Shown here: one piece after another, positions 7,208 to 15,452 of the stretch
Layout: every line of letters begins with the position of its first letter
Numbering within the stretch: the stretch's first letter is position 1
Position numbers and translations under genes: made by a program
Notes under the pieces: generated by a model
Databases searched by the model: none
Seen by the model: only the letters and a program-made list of their open reading frames with translations
Told to the model about the DNA's origin: nothing
Assembly (NCBI GenBank): GCA_964431965.1
Contig: CAYSLU010000101.1
Span: 1 to 17,816, forward strand
DNA length: 17,816 nucleotides
DNA from: CAYSLU01 sp964431965
GTDB taxonomy: Bacteria > Verrucomicrobiota > Kiritimatiellia > CAIKKV01 > CAYSLU01
Direction of reading: 5' to 3'

Positions 7208-8179
7208 ATGCGCATGCGTTCCAGCCCGTTCGTAGCGGTGGCGTGGCAGACGGCGCGCGAGTCGCTTCGGCAGCCGATCGTGCTGCTGCCGACGGCCGCT
7301 GCGGTCCTGATCATGGCCGTGTTGCCGCTGGTGGTGGCGTACCAGTTCGGCGAGCAGGGGCGGCTCGAGCGGGACAGCGCGCTGGCGCTGCACTTTGTCG
7401 TCGGTCTCATCGTGGCCGTCTCGGCGGCCAGCTCGTCTCTGTCGCGTGAGATCCGGAGCGGGACGGCTGCGCTCGTGCTGAGCAAGTCGGTGGGGCGGGG
7501 AATGTTCTTCCTGGCCAAGTATGCGGGCGTGGCGGCCGTCATCCTGGTCTTCTCCCTGGCCGCGGCCATGGGCACCCTTCTCGGGCCGCGGATCGGTCCC
7601 CAGCACTACGTGGTCGACGCGCGGGTGGGCGTCGCGTTCCTGGCCGTGCCGTTCGTGGCGTTCGCCTGTGGCGGCCTGCTGAACTTCCGGCGTCGGCAGC
7701 CGTTCCCGAGCGCCGCTTTGGCCGCGATCATCGTGCTGTGCGGCGCGGTGCTGGCGTGGGCGGCGTGGACCGATCGGGCGGGGCGACTGGCGCCATTCGG
7801 CGCGAGCATGGACTGGCGGGTGCTCCCGGCCAGCGCGCTCGTCACGCTGTCGCTGCTGGTCGTCGGGGCAATCTCGCTCGCACTGGCGACGCGCGTCGGG
7901 ACCGTTCCGAACCTGGCGGTCTGCGCGGTGGTCTTCATGGTCGGGCTCGTGTCGGATTATCTGCTGAGCGGCCCGGCCTCCTCGGGGTCCGCCGTCGCGA
8001 GGGCGCTGTACGCGGTGATCCCGAACTGGCAGCATTTCTGGCAGGCGGATGCGCTGGCCGGGAGCGGGACCATCCCGTGGGGATACGTCGGATGGTGCGC
8101 GCTGTACGGTGCGGCCTGCGTCGGCGGCGCCCTGTCGCTGGGGCTGGCGGTGTTCCGGCACGCGGAAGTGGAGCGGTAG
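7208..8179 (+). CDS. ABC-2 type transporter permease (first of two)
   Basis: This 323-residue membrane protein is almost entirely hydrophobic. Segments likely to span the membrane lie at about 24-45, 58-76, 104-126, 136-158, 168-188, 208-228, 234-254 and 292-316. The N-terminal pattern (cytoplasmic residues ending in TARESLRQP, then a helix) and the REIRSGTAALVLSKSVGR loop after the second helix are typical of NosY-like ABC-2 permeases. I start it at the ATG at 7208 (a second ATG at 7214 is possible), because the 48 residues readable upstream come from repeat DNA. It is followed after 6 bases by the ATPase gene and then by a second permease, so the three probably form one exporter. The substrate cannot be told from sequence. 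Confidence 0.85.
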   Translation: MRMRSSPFVAVAWQTARESLRQPIVLLPTAAAVLIMAVLPLVVAYQFGEQGRLERDSALALHFVVGLIVAVSAASSSLSREIRSGTAALVLSKSVGRGMFFLAKYAGVAAVILVFSLAAAMGTLLGPRIGPQHYVVDARVGVAFLAVPFVAFACGGLLNFRRRQPFPSAALAAIIVLCGAVLAWAAWTDRAGRLAPFGASMDWRVLPASALVTLSLLVVGAISLALATRVGTVPNLAVCAVVFMVGLVSDYLLSGPASSGSAVARALYAVIPNWQHFWQADALAGSGTIPWGYVGWCALYGAACVGGALSLGLAVFRHAEVER

Positions 8180-8185
8180 CGGACT

Positions 8186-9142
8186 ATGGACGGACACTCG
8201 GAAAGCGGCGGACCGGGAGGGCGGAGCGGCGAGGTCGTGCTTCGCGTCGAGCGGCTCGAGAAGGTCTTCCGCGACTTCTGGGGCCGCCCGCGCGTGCGGG
8301 CGCTCCGGGGCGTGGACCTGGACGTCCGGCGCGGCGAGGTGTTCGGCCTGCTGGGGCCCAACGGGTCGGGCAAGAGCACCACGATGAAGCTGGTCCTAGG
8401 CCTCCTGCGGCCGTCGGCCGGCGTCGTGGAGGCGCTCGGCCGGTCTCCGCGGGACGTGCGGACCAAGGCCCGGATCGGCTACATGCCGGAGGACTCCGCG
8501 CTCTACCGGTTCCTGACGGCGGAGGAGACGCTCGATTTCTACGGCCGGCTGTTCAGCATCGACCGGCGCGTGCGGCGCGAACGGGTGGAGCAGCTGCTGG
8601 AGATGACGGGCCTCCTCCACGCGCGGCGACGGGTCGTGGCGGAGTTCTCCAAGGGCATGATGCGGCGGCTGGGGCTGGCCCAGGCGCTGATCAACGACCC
8701 CGATCTCATCCTGCTCGACGAGCCCACGTCGGGGCTCGATCCCGTGGGGTGCCGCCAGATGAAGGACCTCATCCTCACGCTGTCCCGGCGCGGACGGACG
8801 GTCGTGCTCTCCTCGCACCTGCTGGCGGACGTCGAGGACGTGTGCGACCGGATCGCCATTCTCTATGACGGCACGATCCGGGCCAGCGGCGTCGTGTCCG
8901 AGCTGCTGCGCGAGCGAAATGCCGTGAGCTTCACCGTTCCGGCGATGGCGCCCGAGCGGCTCGAGGCGCTGCGGCGCCGGCTCCGTGAGGAGATCGGGGT
9001 GGATCCATCCGTGGATCATCCGCTGCGGAGCCTGGAGCGGTTCTTCCTGGAGATCGTCAGCCAGGCTCAGGAGGGGCGCACGGATCCGTCCGGCGTGGCT
9101 CAGGCCGGGCGCATCGCCGCCTTCCTCGAAGGGCGGAGCTGA
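8186..9142 (+). CDS. ABC transporter ATP-binding protein (CcmA/NosF-type)
   Basis: This 318-residue cytoplasmic ATPase would power the flanking permeases. Walker A is GPNGSGKST at residues 57-65, the signature region is EFSKGMMRRLGLAQAL at 153-168 (SKGM in place of the textbook SGGQ), Walker B is LILLDEP at 174-180 with catalytic Glu179, the D-loop follows in SGLDP, and the switch His is 211. At the Q-loop the motif reads IGYMPED, with Glu102 where many families have Gln; both this and SKGM are common in ABC-2 type exporters. About 80 residues follow the nucleotide-binding domain, as in the drug/lipid and NosF-type ATPases. The start has only a weak GGAG, 12 bases upstream. The first 15 residues are a Gly/Ser-rich lead. 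Confidence 0.95.
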   Translation: MDGHSESGGPGGRSGEVVLRVERLEKVFRDFWGRPRVRALRGVDLDVRRGEVFGLLGPNGSGKSTTMKLVLGLLRPSAGVVEALGRSPRDVRTKARIGYMPEDSALYRFLTAEETLDFYGRLFSIDRRVRRERVEQLLEMTGLLHARRRVVAEFSKGMMRRLGLAQALINDPDLILLDEPTSGLDPVGCRQMKDLILTLSRRGRTVVLSSHLLADVEDVCDRIAILYDGTIRASGVVSELLRERNAVSFTVPAMAPERLEALRRRLREEIGVDPSVDHPLRSLERFFLEIVSQAQEGRTDPSGVAQAGRIAAFLEGRS

Positions 9143-9153
9143 ACGGCGATCCC

Positions 9154-10539
9154 ATGACTCCGACGCTCGCCATTGCCCGGCTCGCCGTGCGCAGCGCCAT
9201 CCGATCGCGCTTCCTGGCCTCGCTTCTGGTGCTGATGCTGATCGTGGTCGCGGGCCTCCCGTTTACGATCCGGGGAGACGGGACGGTGACCGGGCACGCG
9301 GTGATCCTGCTGCACTACACCCTGGGCCTCTCGTTCGTGCTCCTGGCTCTGGCCGCCATGTGGCTGGCCTGCACGGGCGTGGCCGCCGACCTGTCGGAGC
9401 GCCGGCTGGACCTGGTTGCGGTCAAGCCGGTCCGCCGGTGGCAGATCTGGTTCGGCAAGTGGCTGGGGCTCGTGTTCGTGATGGCTTTGCTGGTCGGCGC
9501 CACGGGCGGGGCTACATGGGCGCTGCTGCGATGGACGATGCGGGCGGGCGCTCTGGCGCCGGATGACCGTGCGCTCCTGGAGCGCGACGTCTATCGCACC
9601 CGTGAAGCGGTCGGGCCGGATCTGTCGGTGATCGACGCCGACGCCCGGCGCCGGCTTGAAACGTGGACGCGGCAGGGGCAGATCCCGGCGGGGCTGTCGG
9701 ACGCACAAGCCTACGCGTCGATCCGGACGCGGCTGGCCATGGCCGCGCTGACCGTGGGCCCGGGCGAGCGGCGCTCGTGGACGTTCGTGCTGCCTGCCGG
9801 CCGGCCTGAGGCGGGGGAATGGGGGCTGCGGTACCGGTTCGCGTCGTCCCACCGCGGCGACACGCGGGGCGTGGCCGGGGAGTGGGCCGTCCGGCCGGCG
9901 GGCGCCAGCGGCGCGTGGACGCGCGCGGAGGCTGCCGCCCCGGAGATCGCGCAGATCCTGCCCGTACCGGCGTCGGCAGCGGCTGGCGCGCCGGGCGGGC
10001 GCGTCGAGGTGGAGTATGCGAACGCGGGCGTGCCCGGCGAGCCCTCCGTCATGTTCTATCAGGACGGCGGGCTGGAGTTCCTGCTGCCGCGTGACGGGTT
10101 GGGCGCAAACTTCGTCCGGGCCCTTCTGGTCGTGCTGTTCGGGCTGGCCTTCGTCACGGCGCTCGGGCTGACGGCGGGATCCCTATTCTCATTGCCGGTG
10201 GCGGCGTTCGTGGCGGCGTGCACGCTGGTCGTTCTGGCATTCGGCGGATACATCGAATCGGTCGTGACGACGGGTGTATTCTACGTTCCGCACAACGCGC
10301 CGATGCCGAACCCGACGGCGGCGGACGTGGCGATCATGGCCCTCTTTCGCGGGCTGGACCTGGCCGTGGGACCGCTCACCCGGTTCGATCCGCTTGTCGC
10401 CCTTTCGGTGTCGCGCTACATCCCGTGGGCCGAGGTCGGACGCGCGTTCCTGACGTATGTAGCCTGCGGATCGGGCGCGCTGGGCCTCGTCGCCGGCCTG
10501 GCGCTCCGTCGCAAGGAGATCGGCCGACCGACGGAGTAG
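9154..10539 (+). CDS. ABC-2 type transporter permease with large extracytoplasmic domain
   Basis: This 461-residue protein has three likely membrane helices at the N-terminus (about 18-38, 50-75, 103-125), a hydrophilic region of about 190 residues (130-318), then three more helices (about 320-345, 347-367, 432-451). The loop AADLSERRLDLVAVKPVRRWQIWFGKWLG after the second helix is the conserved cytoplasmic loop of NosY-like permeases and resembles the same loop in the first permease. The soluble insertion contains beta-strand-like stretches (SWTFVLPAGRP, WGLRYRFA, GGRVEVEYAN) and should lie outside the membrane, perhaps as a substrate- or partner-binding domain. It begins 11 bases after the ATPase stop with no good ribosome binding site, so coupling is likely. 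It ends 16 bases from the stop of the convergent TPR gene. Confidence 0.85.
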   Translation: MTPTLAIARLAVRSAIRSRFLASLLVLMLIVVAGLPFTIRGDGTVTGHAVILLHYTLGLSFVLLALAAMWLACTGVAADLSERRLDLVAVKPVRRWQIWFGKWLGLVFVMALLVGATGGATWALLRWTMRAGALAPDDRALLERDVYRTREAVGPDLSVIDADARRRLETWTRQGQIPAGLSDAQAYASIRTRLAMAALTVGPGERRSWTFVLPAGRPEAGEWGLRYRFASSHRGDTRGVAGEWAVRPAGASGAWTRAEAAAPEIAQILPVPASAAAGAPGGRVEVEYANAGVPGEPSVMFYQDGGLEFLLPRDGLGANFVRALLVVLFGLAFVTALGLTAGSLFSLPVAAFVAACTLVVLAFGGYIESVVTTGVFYVPHNAPMPNPTAADVAIMALFRGLDLAVGPLTRFDPLVALSVSRYIPWAEVGRAFLTYVACGSGALGLVAGLALRRKEIGRPTE

Positions 10540-10555
10540 AGCCCGGGCCGGCCGC

Positions 10556-13500
10556 CTATTCGTCGTCGGTCTCGGCGGAGGCCGAAAGGCCGTGCAGCTT
10601 CTGCACGAACTCCGTCGATGCGACGGCCTCGCCGGGCGTCTTCGGACCGCTTCTGTCATACATGCTGTACCGCGCATAGCGCATGCGCCATGCCCACTCG
10701 GGGTCGGTCGCATTCGCCGCGGTATCGAGCTTCGCCCTGCTGGCCTTCAGCTCGAAGAGGCCCTTCGGAGGGGTGTGGACGAACTGCCGGTTGGCGGCCA
10801 CGGCCGCCCATAGCCCCTTGAGGTCGAGCACTTCGTCAACGCTGATGTGGGCGTGTCGCTGGAGCGGGTCCATGGCGAGCAGGCGCAGCGCCAGGGCATC
10901 GCGCTCAGCCGACGGAACGAAGAGCTGCTCGCCGAGTGCGTACGACCGATAGCAGGCGTCCAGGTAGGCCGGGTCCATCTCCGCTGCCTTGCGGAAGGCG
11001 GCGTATGCCTCGGGCAGCCGCTCCTGCGCCTCTCTCAGCTGCCCGAGCAGGAAGAACACCTGGGGCCGGGTCTTGCCGCGGTCGATCAGATCTGCCAGCA
11101 CGCGCTCCGCCGCACCCCGGCTGGGCCGGCTCGCGAACACGCCCTCGCAGCCGAAGCAGAGGCTGGCGACCTGGCCGAACTGCTCGGGCATGCGCTCGAA
11201 CGCGATGCGGTAGTGCTTGTCCGCTTCCTCGAACTCGCCCTTGGCCGCCAGGCGCTCGGCCAGCCGCCACTGGACGCAGTAGGCATCCGCGAAGAGCCCC
11301 TGAGCCTGCTCGTAGAGCGGGAGCGAGCGTACGATCAAGCCGGCGTGGGTGAACTCGTCGCCGCGCTCGGCCATTCGGACCGACCGGACGACATTGCTGA
11401 AGAACTGCGCGTCCTCGCCCTTGCCCTTGGCGGCCAGGATGTCCGCCAGCACGCCGTAGCCGCGCACCCGGTCGCCGGCGCGGGTCTCGCCGTCGGTAGG
11501 GTCGACCTTCAGAGCGGTTCGCGCGGTCGCCTCGGCCTCGTCCAGGCGGCCGGCTTTCCGGAGCAGGGCCGCCTTCCAGATCAAGGGGCGCTCCTCGAAG
11601 CGGTCGCGGGCGTAGAGGGCGTCCAGCCACGGAATGAGCGCCGGCCCGTCCATCTCGACCAGCGTGGCGTACGCCGCGTCGTCGCCGGGCGCGCCGTGAA
11701 GGTGATCGCGAAGGATGCGCCGCGCCTCGTCGTCCCGTCCGACGGCGTGGAGGGACGCGCCGACCCGCGAGGCGAACGGCACCTCGCCGCCCGAGGAGTC
11801 GCGGAGTTCGGCCAGGTCACCGACTCCCCACCACGGGGCCCTCTCCAGGAGCGCCACAGCGTCCGCATGGCGACCGCTCGCATGATAGACGCAGAGCAGT
11901 TGCTTGAGGCCGGCCGAAAGGTCGCGGCTGGCACGGGCGCTTGAGGAGCGGGGCGACTGCGGCGCGGCGTGCTGGCCGGCTGTCATCACGGCCAGGAGCA
12001 GCGCTTCCGCCCGGACGTACTCGCCCCGCTCGATCAGCAGGTTGCTGAACTGGGTGATGCGGTAGCCGCCGTATTCGGCTTCGCCCGACGCTGCGCGGCG
12101 CACCTCGGCTTCCGCCGTCGCGAGGCCTTCCTGCTCGACGTCGGGCCGCCCCAGAAGGCGGCCGAGCTGGGCCAGGCGGAGGGCAAGGTCGCACCGCGCC
12201 GTCGTGCCGCCCCGCCCCGGCCGTTCCGGAGCGGAATCGGGCGGCTCGGCCAGGGCGGCGCGCAGCAGGCGGAGCGCCTCGTCGATCTCGTCGATGGCCA
12301 GCCAGGAAGCGATCAGATGGGGGACCAGCTTGGCGTGCAGCGCCGGGGACTTCGCGGCCCGCGCTTCGGCCGCGTGCAGGGCCGGCGGGACGAGTGCGGT
12401 CTGGCGGGCCTCCAGGGCCGTCGCCGCCCACTCCGCCCATGCATCGGCATCCGGCTTCTCCTTCAGCAGGAGGGCGAGGAACGCCATTCGGACCTCGGGG
12501 GGGAGCTGGCGCGCGGCCTCGCGGCGCACCTCGCCGAACTGATAGGACGACCCGGAGTCGGCCATGTCCATCGCGGCCTTGACCGCTTCGTTCGTACGGT
12601 TCGCCAGCAACAGGCCGTAGGCATAGTAGCCCACCGCCGCGCCGCGATGGCGCTGTTCCTGATAGTCCTCCGAACTGCCGCTGCGCGCCAGGCGGATGAA
12701 GGGGGAGCTGGATGCGTCGGACTCGGGTGGCTTCCGTCCGAACTTGCGGTCCATGGCCTCGAACAGCCGGACGGACTCCGAATCCATTCCCGTCACGAGG
12801 CCCCACTGCGGGGACGAGAGGGTGTCGACCTGCCCAAGCGCGACACGTCGCGCCAGCGCCCGGGTGGCCGGTCCGGCGGGAACCGAAAGGCGGGCCTTCG
12901 GTATGGCCAGCGCCTGCCGAATCAGGTTCGTCGCCTCGGCGGGGTCGATCAGGGAGACCAGGTCCGGGACCATAATTTCCGAATCCGAACCGCCCTTCTT
13001 CGACTGCTGCTCGGCCAGAGCCTGACGGAATGTCTCGACGATGCCGATCGGCGCGGCCCGGAGTTCCATCTTCCGGACGATGCCCGACAGCTCACGCACC
13101 TCCTCGCGCAAGCTGTCCCGACGGTAGCTCTCCGCCTTGTCGATCGCCTTGGTCAGAGCGTCGAGCTCCCGCCGTATCGCCGCCGTATCGCCGTTCAGGT
13201 AGAAGGAGAAGAGGCGCAGGAACCGCTCGCTATCGGCGGTCCGCGCCGTGGGCTTGGGCCGGGCGGCGACCCGGGCCGCCAGGGGCGGCCAGGCCGGCGG
13301 CGGCGGCATCGCGCGGACGATGCCCGGCAGCGAAACGCCGGCGTCGGGGTCGTCCGACGACATGTCGAACATGACGCGGCGCACGGCATCAGGCTGCCGG
13401 GGCAGCGCGACGAAGCGATCGTAGAGCGCCACCCAGCGTTCAGCGGCCTGTTCGGGGGGGAGTTGGTCTGACTCTGACCGGAACGCATCCACATCCTGCT

Positions 13501-13780
13501 GCAGCTGGTCTCGCGGACTATTGGTCGCGGGGCCGGGAGTCGGAGCGGCCGGGGTCAGCGCCCGGGCGATCATCTCGATGGAGCGGTCCGCTCCGATGAG
13601 CGTCAGGGCGGCGGTCCCGGGCGATGCCGCGGCCGATCCAACCGCGCGGATCGCCGCGTCGGCGCCGCGCACCGGGGCGTTGTCTGCTGCCGGCGTCGGG
13701 GGCGCCATCGGTCCGGCCAGCCACGCGGCCGCCATCATCCCGAGCCCCCATCCGCCAGCGATCCGCGTCCGGTTTCTCAT
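10556..13780 (-). CDS. Large secreted tetratricopeptide-repeat protein
   Basis: The 1074-residue product begins with a Sec-type signal peptide: MRNRTR, a hydrophobic stretch GLGMMAAAWLAGPMA, and a plausible cleavage after TPAA near residue 32. A Pro/Ala-rich lead and a largely helical body follow. Degenerate TPR units are plain in the C-terminal half, for example AKGEFEEADKHYRIAFERMP and ERLPEAYAAFRKAAEMDP, and weaker ones occur in the middle (ERGEYVRAEALLLAVM, ASGRHADAVALLERAP). TPR arrays are protein-binding scaffolds; no catalytic domain is visible. It is probably exported to the periplasm. The start is supported by GAGGAG six bases before the ATG (13787-13792 on the + strand). It stands alone and is convergent with the ABC cassette, so it is not in that operon. 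The specific function is unknown. Confidence 0.88.
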   Translation of the reverse strand: MRNRTRIAGGWGLGMMAAAWLAGPMAPPTPAADNAPVRGADAAIRAVGSAAASPGTAALTLIGADRSIEMIARALTPAAPTPGPATNSPRDQLQQDVDAFRSESDQLPPEQAAERWVALYDRFVALPRQPDAVRRVMFDMSSDDPDAGVSLPGIVRAMPPPPAWPPLAARVAARPKPTARTADSERFLRLFSFYLNGDTAAIRRELDALTKAIDKAESYRRDSLREEVRELSGIVRKMELRAAPIGIVETFRQALAEQQSKKGGSDSEIMVPDLVSLIDPAEATNLIRQALAIPKARLSVPAGPATRALARRVALGQVDTLSSPQWGLVTGMDSESVRLFEAMDRKFGRKPPESDASSSPFIRLARSGSSEDYQEQRHRGAAVGYYAYGLLLANRTNEAVKAAMDMADSGSSYQFGEVRREAARQLPPEVRMAFLALLLKEKPDADAWAEWAATALEARQTALVPPALHAAEARAAKSPALHAKLVPHLIASWLAIDEIDEALRLLRAALAEPPDSAPERPGRGGTTARCDLALRLAQLGRLLGRPDVEQEGLATAEAEVRRAASGEAEYGGYRITQFSNLLIERGEYVRAEALLLAVMTAGQHAAPQSPRSSSARASRDLSAGLKQLLCVYHASGRHADAVALLERAPWWGVGDLAELRDSSGGEVPFASRVGASLHAVGRDDEARRILRDHLHGAPGDDAAYATLVEMDGPALIPWLDALYARDRFEERPLIWKAALLRKAGRLDEAEATARTALKVDPTDGETRAGDRVRGYGVLADILAAKGKGEDAQFFSNVVRSVRMAERGDEFTHAGLIVRSLPLYEQAQGLFADAYCVQWRLAERLAAKGEFEEADKHYRIAFERMPEQFGQVASLCFGCEGVFASRPSRGAAERVLADLIDRGKTRPQVFFLLGQLREAQERLPEAYAAFRKAAEMDPAYLDACYRSYALGEQLFVPSAERDALALRLLAMDPLQRHAHISVDEVLDLKGLWAAVAANRQFVHTPPKGLFELKASRAKLDTAANATDPEWAWRMRYARYSMYDRSGPKTPGEAVASTEFVQKLHGLSASAETDDE

Positions 13781-13797
13781 GGCCTGCTCCTCAGTGG

Positions 13798-13813
13798 TGT
13801 CTCGTCAGAGACA
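13798..13813 (-). promoter_or_regulatory. Small perfect hairpin in the leader of the TPR gene
   Basis: TGTCTC (13798-13803) and GAGACA (13808-13813) form a perfect 6-bp stem with a four-base loop. It lies 5 bases upstream of the GAGGAG ribosome binding site of the minus-strand TPR gene, within its inferred leader. A role in mRNA stability or translation is possible but not shown. Confidence 0.35.
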
Positions 13814-13851
13814 ACCCAACCGCCACAACCCATAGCCCGAGCGATGCGGGC

Positions 13852-13880
13852 ATTATACGTAGCGTCTTCTCTCGGTCGAT
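13852..13880 (-). promoter_or_regulatory. Probable promoter of the TPR gene
   Basis: Read on the minus strand, a perfect TATAAT occupies 13857-13852. The hexamer 17 bases upstream is ATCGAC (13880-13875), a poor -35; a better TTGGCA lies too far away (23-base spacer). Transcription would begin near 13845 and give a leader of about 65 bases. A GCCCG/CGGGC inverted repeat (13835-13839 and 13847-13851) overlaps the expected start site. Confidence 0.5.
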
Positions 13881-13961
13881 TGCCAATTCCACGACAGAGA
13901 GCCACAGATCGGGATCGGTGGACGCGTTGCCGCGACGGTGCGGCTCGCCCGTGTCATGGAG

Positions 13962-13981
13962 GGCCGCAATCCCTTGCGGCC
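13962..13981. repeat. Perfect 8-bp hairpin in the divergent spacer
   Basis: GGCCGCAA (13962-13969) and TTGCGGCC (13974-13981) flank a TCCC loop. On the + strand it is followed by GCCTTTGG, which is too short a T-run for a good terminator, and no + strand gene ends here. A nearly perfect palindrome, GGATTGGCGCCATCC, lies close by at 14024-14038. The rest of 13881-14083 shows nothing I can identify. Confidence 0.45.
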
Positions 13982-14083
13982 GCCTTTGGTTCGGCCCCCG
14001 TCGCGCGCATGACCGGCGCCGAAGGATTGGCGCCATCCAATGCGCAAAGGACCAGTCGGACCACCCTGAATCGGGATCCGAAG

Positions 14084-14188
14084 CAACACGAGAATGACAC
14101 GGGAATGAACGTGACGCCGAAGCGGTGTGAGGTGCCCGGGCGCCGTTCCTTCCGCATTGAATTCCTTTCGCGCCTTTCGCGCGTTTCG
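14084..14188. repeat. Degenerate inverted repeat of GCGCGAAAG type
   Basis: The left arm (14084-14109) contains AACACGAGAATGACACGGGA. The right arm (14161-14188) read on the minus strand begins CGAAACGCGCGAAAGGCGCG. They align as AACRCG-GAA-G-CRCGRRA with several mismatches and surround about 50 bases. Each arm is a run of a unit close to GCGCGAAAG. The element resembles in style the inverted repeat at 6999-7126, and may be a decayed copy of a dispersed family. Confidence 0.45.
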
Positions 14189-14265
14189 GAGTCACAATGG
14201 GGGCCGATAGCTGAACCGGTGAACACAAGACTCCCGTCGTGAGCGCGGGCGTGGGAGGCACCAAT

Positions 14266-15324
14266 ATGCGACTCAGTTCCGTTCTGGTCTTGTTGCTCGC
14301 GCCGGCCGTTGTCGGTGCAGCGGATCCATCCGCGGTCACGATTGACCAGGAGCGTCTGACCCGGCTTCGGGCGGCAAAAACGCCCTCGTTTGACAAGCCT
14401 CTCCATTTCAACACCCCGGCGGCCGATGCGGTTCTTTCGGCGCTGGAGGTGTTCCCGCCGGACAACCCGTGGAACACGACGGTCGATGCGTGGCCGGTCG
14501 CCGCGAACTCGAAGGAGATGATCGCCGCGATCGGAGAGGACAAGCCGCTGCGCTACAACGCGGACATGGGGTTCGTGCTCGTGCCGCCCGGGCAGAAGAA
14601 GGTGGACGTGAAGGTGACGGCCTATGCGGGCGAGTCCGATGCGGGGCCGTACCCGGTGCCGGACAACGCCGTGATCGAGGGCTGGCCGGCGAGCATCAGG
14701 CGGGAGCCGACAACGGGGCACCTCAAGCTGGAGGACGTGCAGCGCGGCAAGCCCAGCCTGGACGCCGACCGGCATGGGATCGTCGTCGATCCCGTGAACC
14801 GCAAGCTCTACGAGTTCTACAAGCTGACGAAGACGGACGCGGGCTGGACCGCGGAGCAGGCGTCGATCTTCGACCTCGCGTCGAACACGCTGCGGCCGGA
14901 CGGGTGGACGAGCTCGGACGCCGCGGGGCTCCCGATCTTTCCGGCCGTCGTGCGCTACGACGAACTCCAACGCGGCCGGATCGGGCATGCGCTTCGCGTC
15001 ACGTTCCGGAACACCCGCCGCGCCTACGTCTACCCGGCGACCCATTTCGCCAGCCGGAAGACGGACGCGAACCTGCCGCGCATGGGTGAGCGGCTTCGGC
15101 TCCGGAAGGACTTCGACACATCCGGCTTCTCTCCGGAGGTGAAGACGATCCTGGAGGCTCTGAAGCGGTACGGCATGCTCACCGCGGACAACGGGATCGA
15201 TTGGGCTGTCTCGGTTGCCCCGGACGAGCGGATTCCCGTGCTGCACGAGGAACTGCGGAAGGTGAAGGGATCGGACTTCGAGGTCGTGACGCCGCCGAAA
15301 GGGTATGTCCCGGCGAATCGGTGA
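14266..15324 (+). CDS. Secreted protein of a conserved family of unknown function
   Basis: The 352-residue product has a clear Sec signal peptide (MRLSSVLVLLLAPAVVGA, cleavage before ADPS). I chose the ATG at 14266 because GGGAGG at 14253-14258 is well placed; a GTG at 14239 would add nine polar residues before the signal. The mature protein has motifs I recognise from a widespread family of secreted proteins without known function: FPPDNPWNTTVDAWPV, GESDAGPYPVPDNAVIEG, ADRHGIVVDPVNRKLYEFY (about residue 166), GWTSSDAAGLPIFPAVVRYDE (about 215-235), a RRAYVYPATHFAS segment, and YGMLTADNGIDWAVS near 300-312. Repeated His, Asp and Arg in these motifs hint at an enzyme or sugar-binding fold, but I cannot name one. 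It is followed 128 bases later by the propeller/transglutaminase gene in the same direction. Confidence 0.8.
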   Translation: MRLSSVLVLLLAPAVVGAADPSAVTIDQERLTRLRAAKTPSFDKPLHFNTPAADAVLSALEVFPPDNPWNTTVDAWPVAANSKEMIAAIGEDKPLRYNADMGFVLVPPGQKKVDVKVTAYAGESDAGPYPVPDNAVIEGWPASIRREPTTGHLKLEDVQRGKPSLDADRHGIVVDPVNRKLYEFYKLTKTDAGWTAEQASIFDLASNTLRPDGWTSSDAAGLPIFPAVVRYDELQRGRIGHALRVTFRNTRRAYVYPATHFASRKTDANLPRMGERLRLRKDFDTSGFSPEVKTILEALKRYGMLTADNGIDWAVSVAPDERIPVLHEELRKVKGSDFEVVTPPKGYVPANR

Positions 15325-15379
15325 CAAGGCGCGGCTGGTGGAGGAGCCCGGGCCACTCTTGTCGGCGGCCGGCGACCGA

Positions 15380-15411
15380 GTGCTTGAGGTGCTCTGCGAG
15401 ATGCTCAGCAC
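15380..15411 (+). promoter_or_regulatory. Inverted repeat between the secreted-protein and transglutaminase genes
   Basis: GTGCT-T-GAG (15380-15388) pairs with CTC-AGCAC (15404-15411), leaving one bulged T and a 15-base loop. A second short hairpin (CCCC-GGTGC-GGGG) follows at 15417-15429. There is no T-run, so this is not a standard terminator. It may be a leader structure of the downstream gene or a weak transcript-processing site. Confidence 0.25.
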
Positions 15412-15452
15412 GTGAGCCCCGGTGCGGGGGGCGGACGGAATGGGAGGCGGAG

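Noticed and set aside
10847..13471. Long plus-strand open frames opposite the TPR gene (10847-11944, 11969-13471)
   Set aside because: The minus-strand frame has a signal peptide, TPR units and a strong ribosome binding site; the plus-strand frames have none of these.
15201..15452. N-terminal extension of the transglutaminase gene into the upstream gene
   Set aside because: Low-complexity residues that overlap a certain gene; a good ribosome binding site supports 15453.
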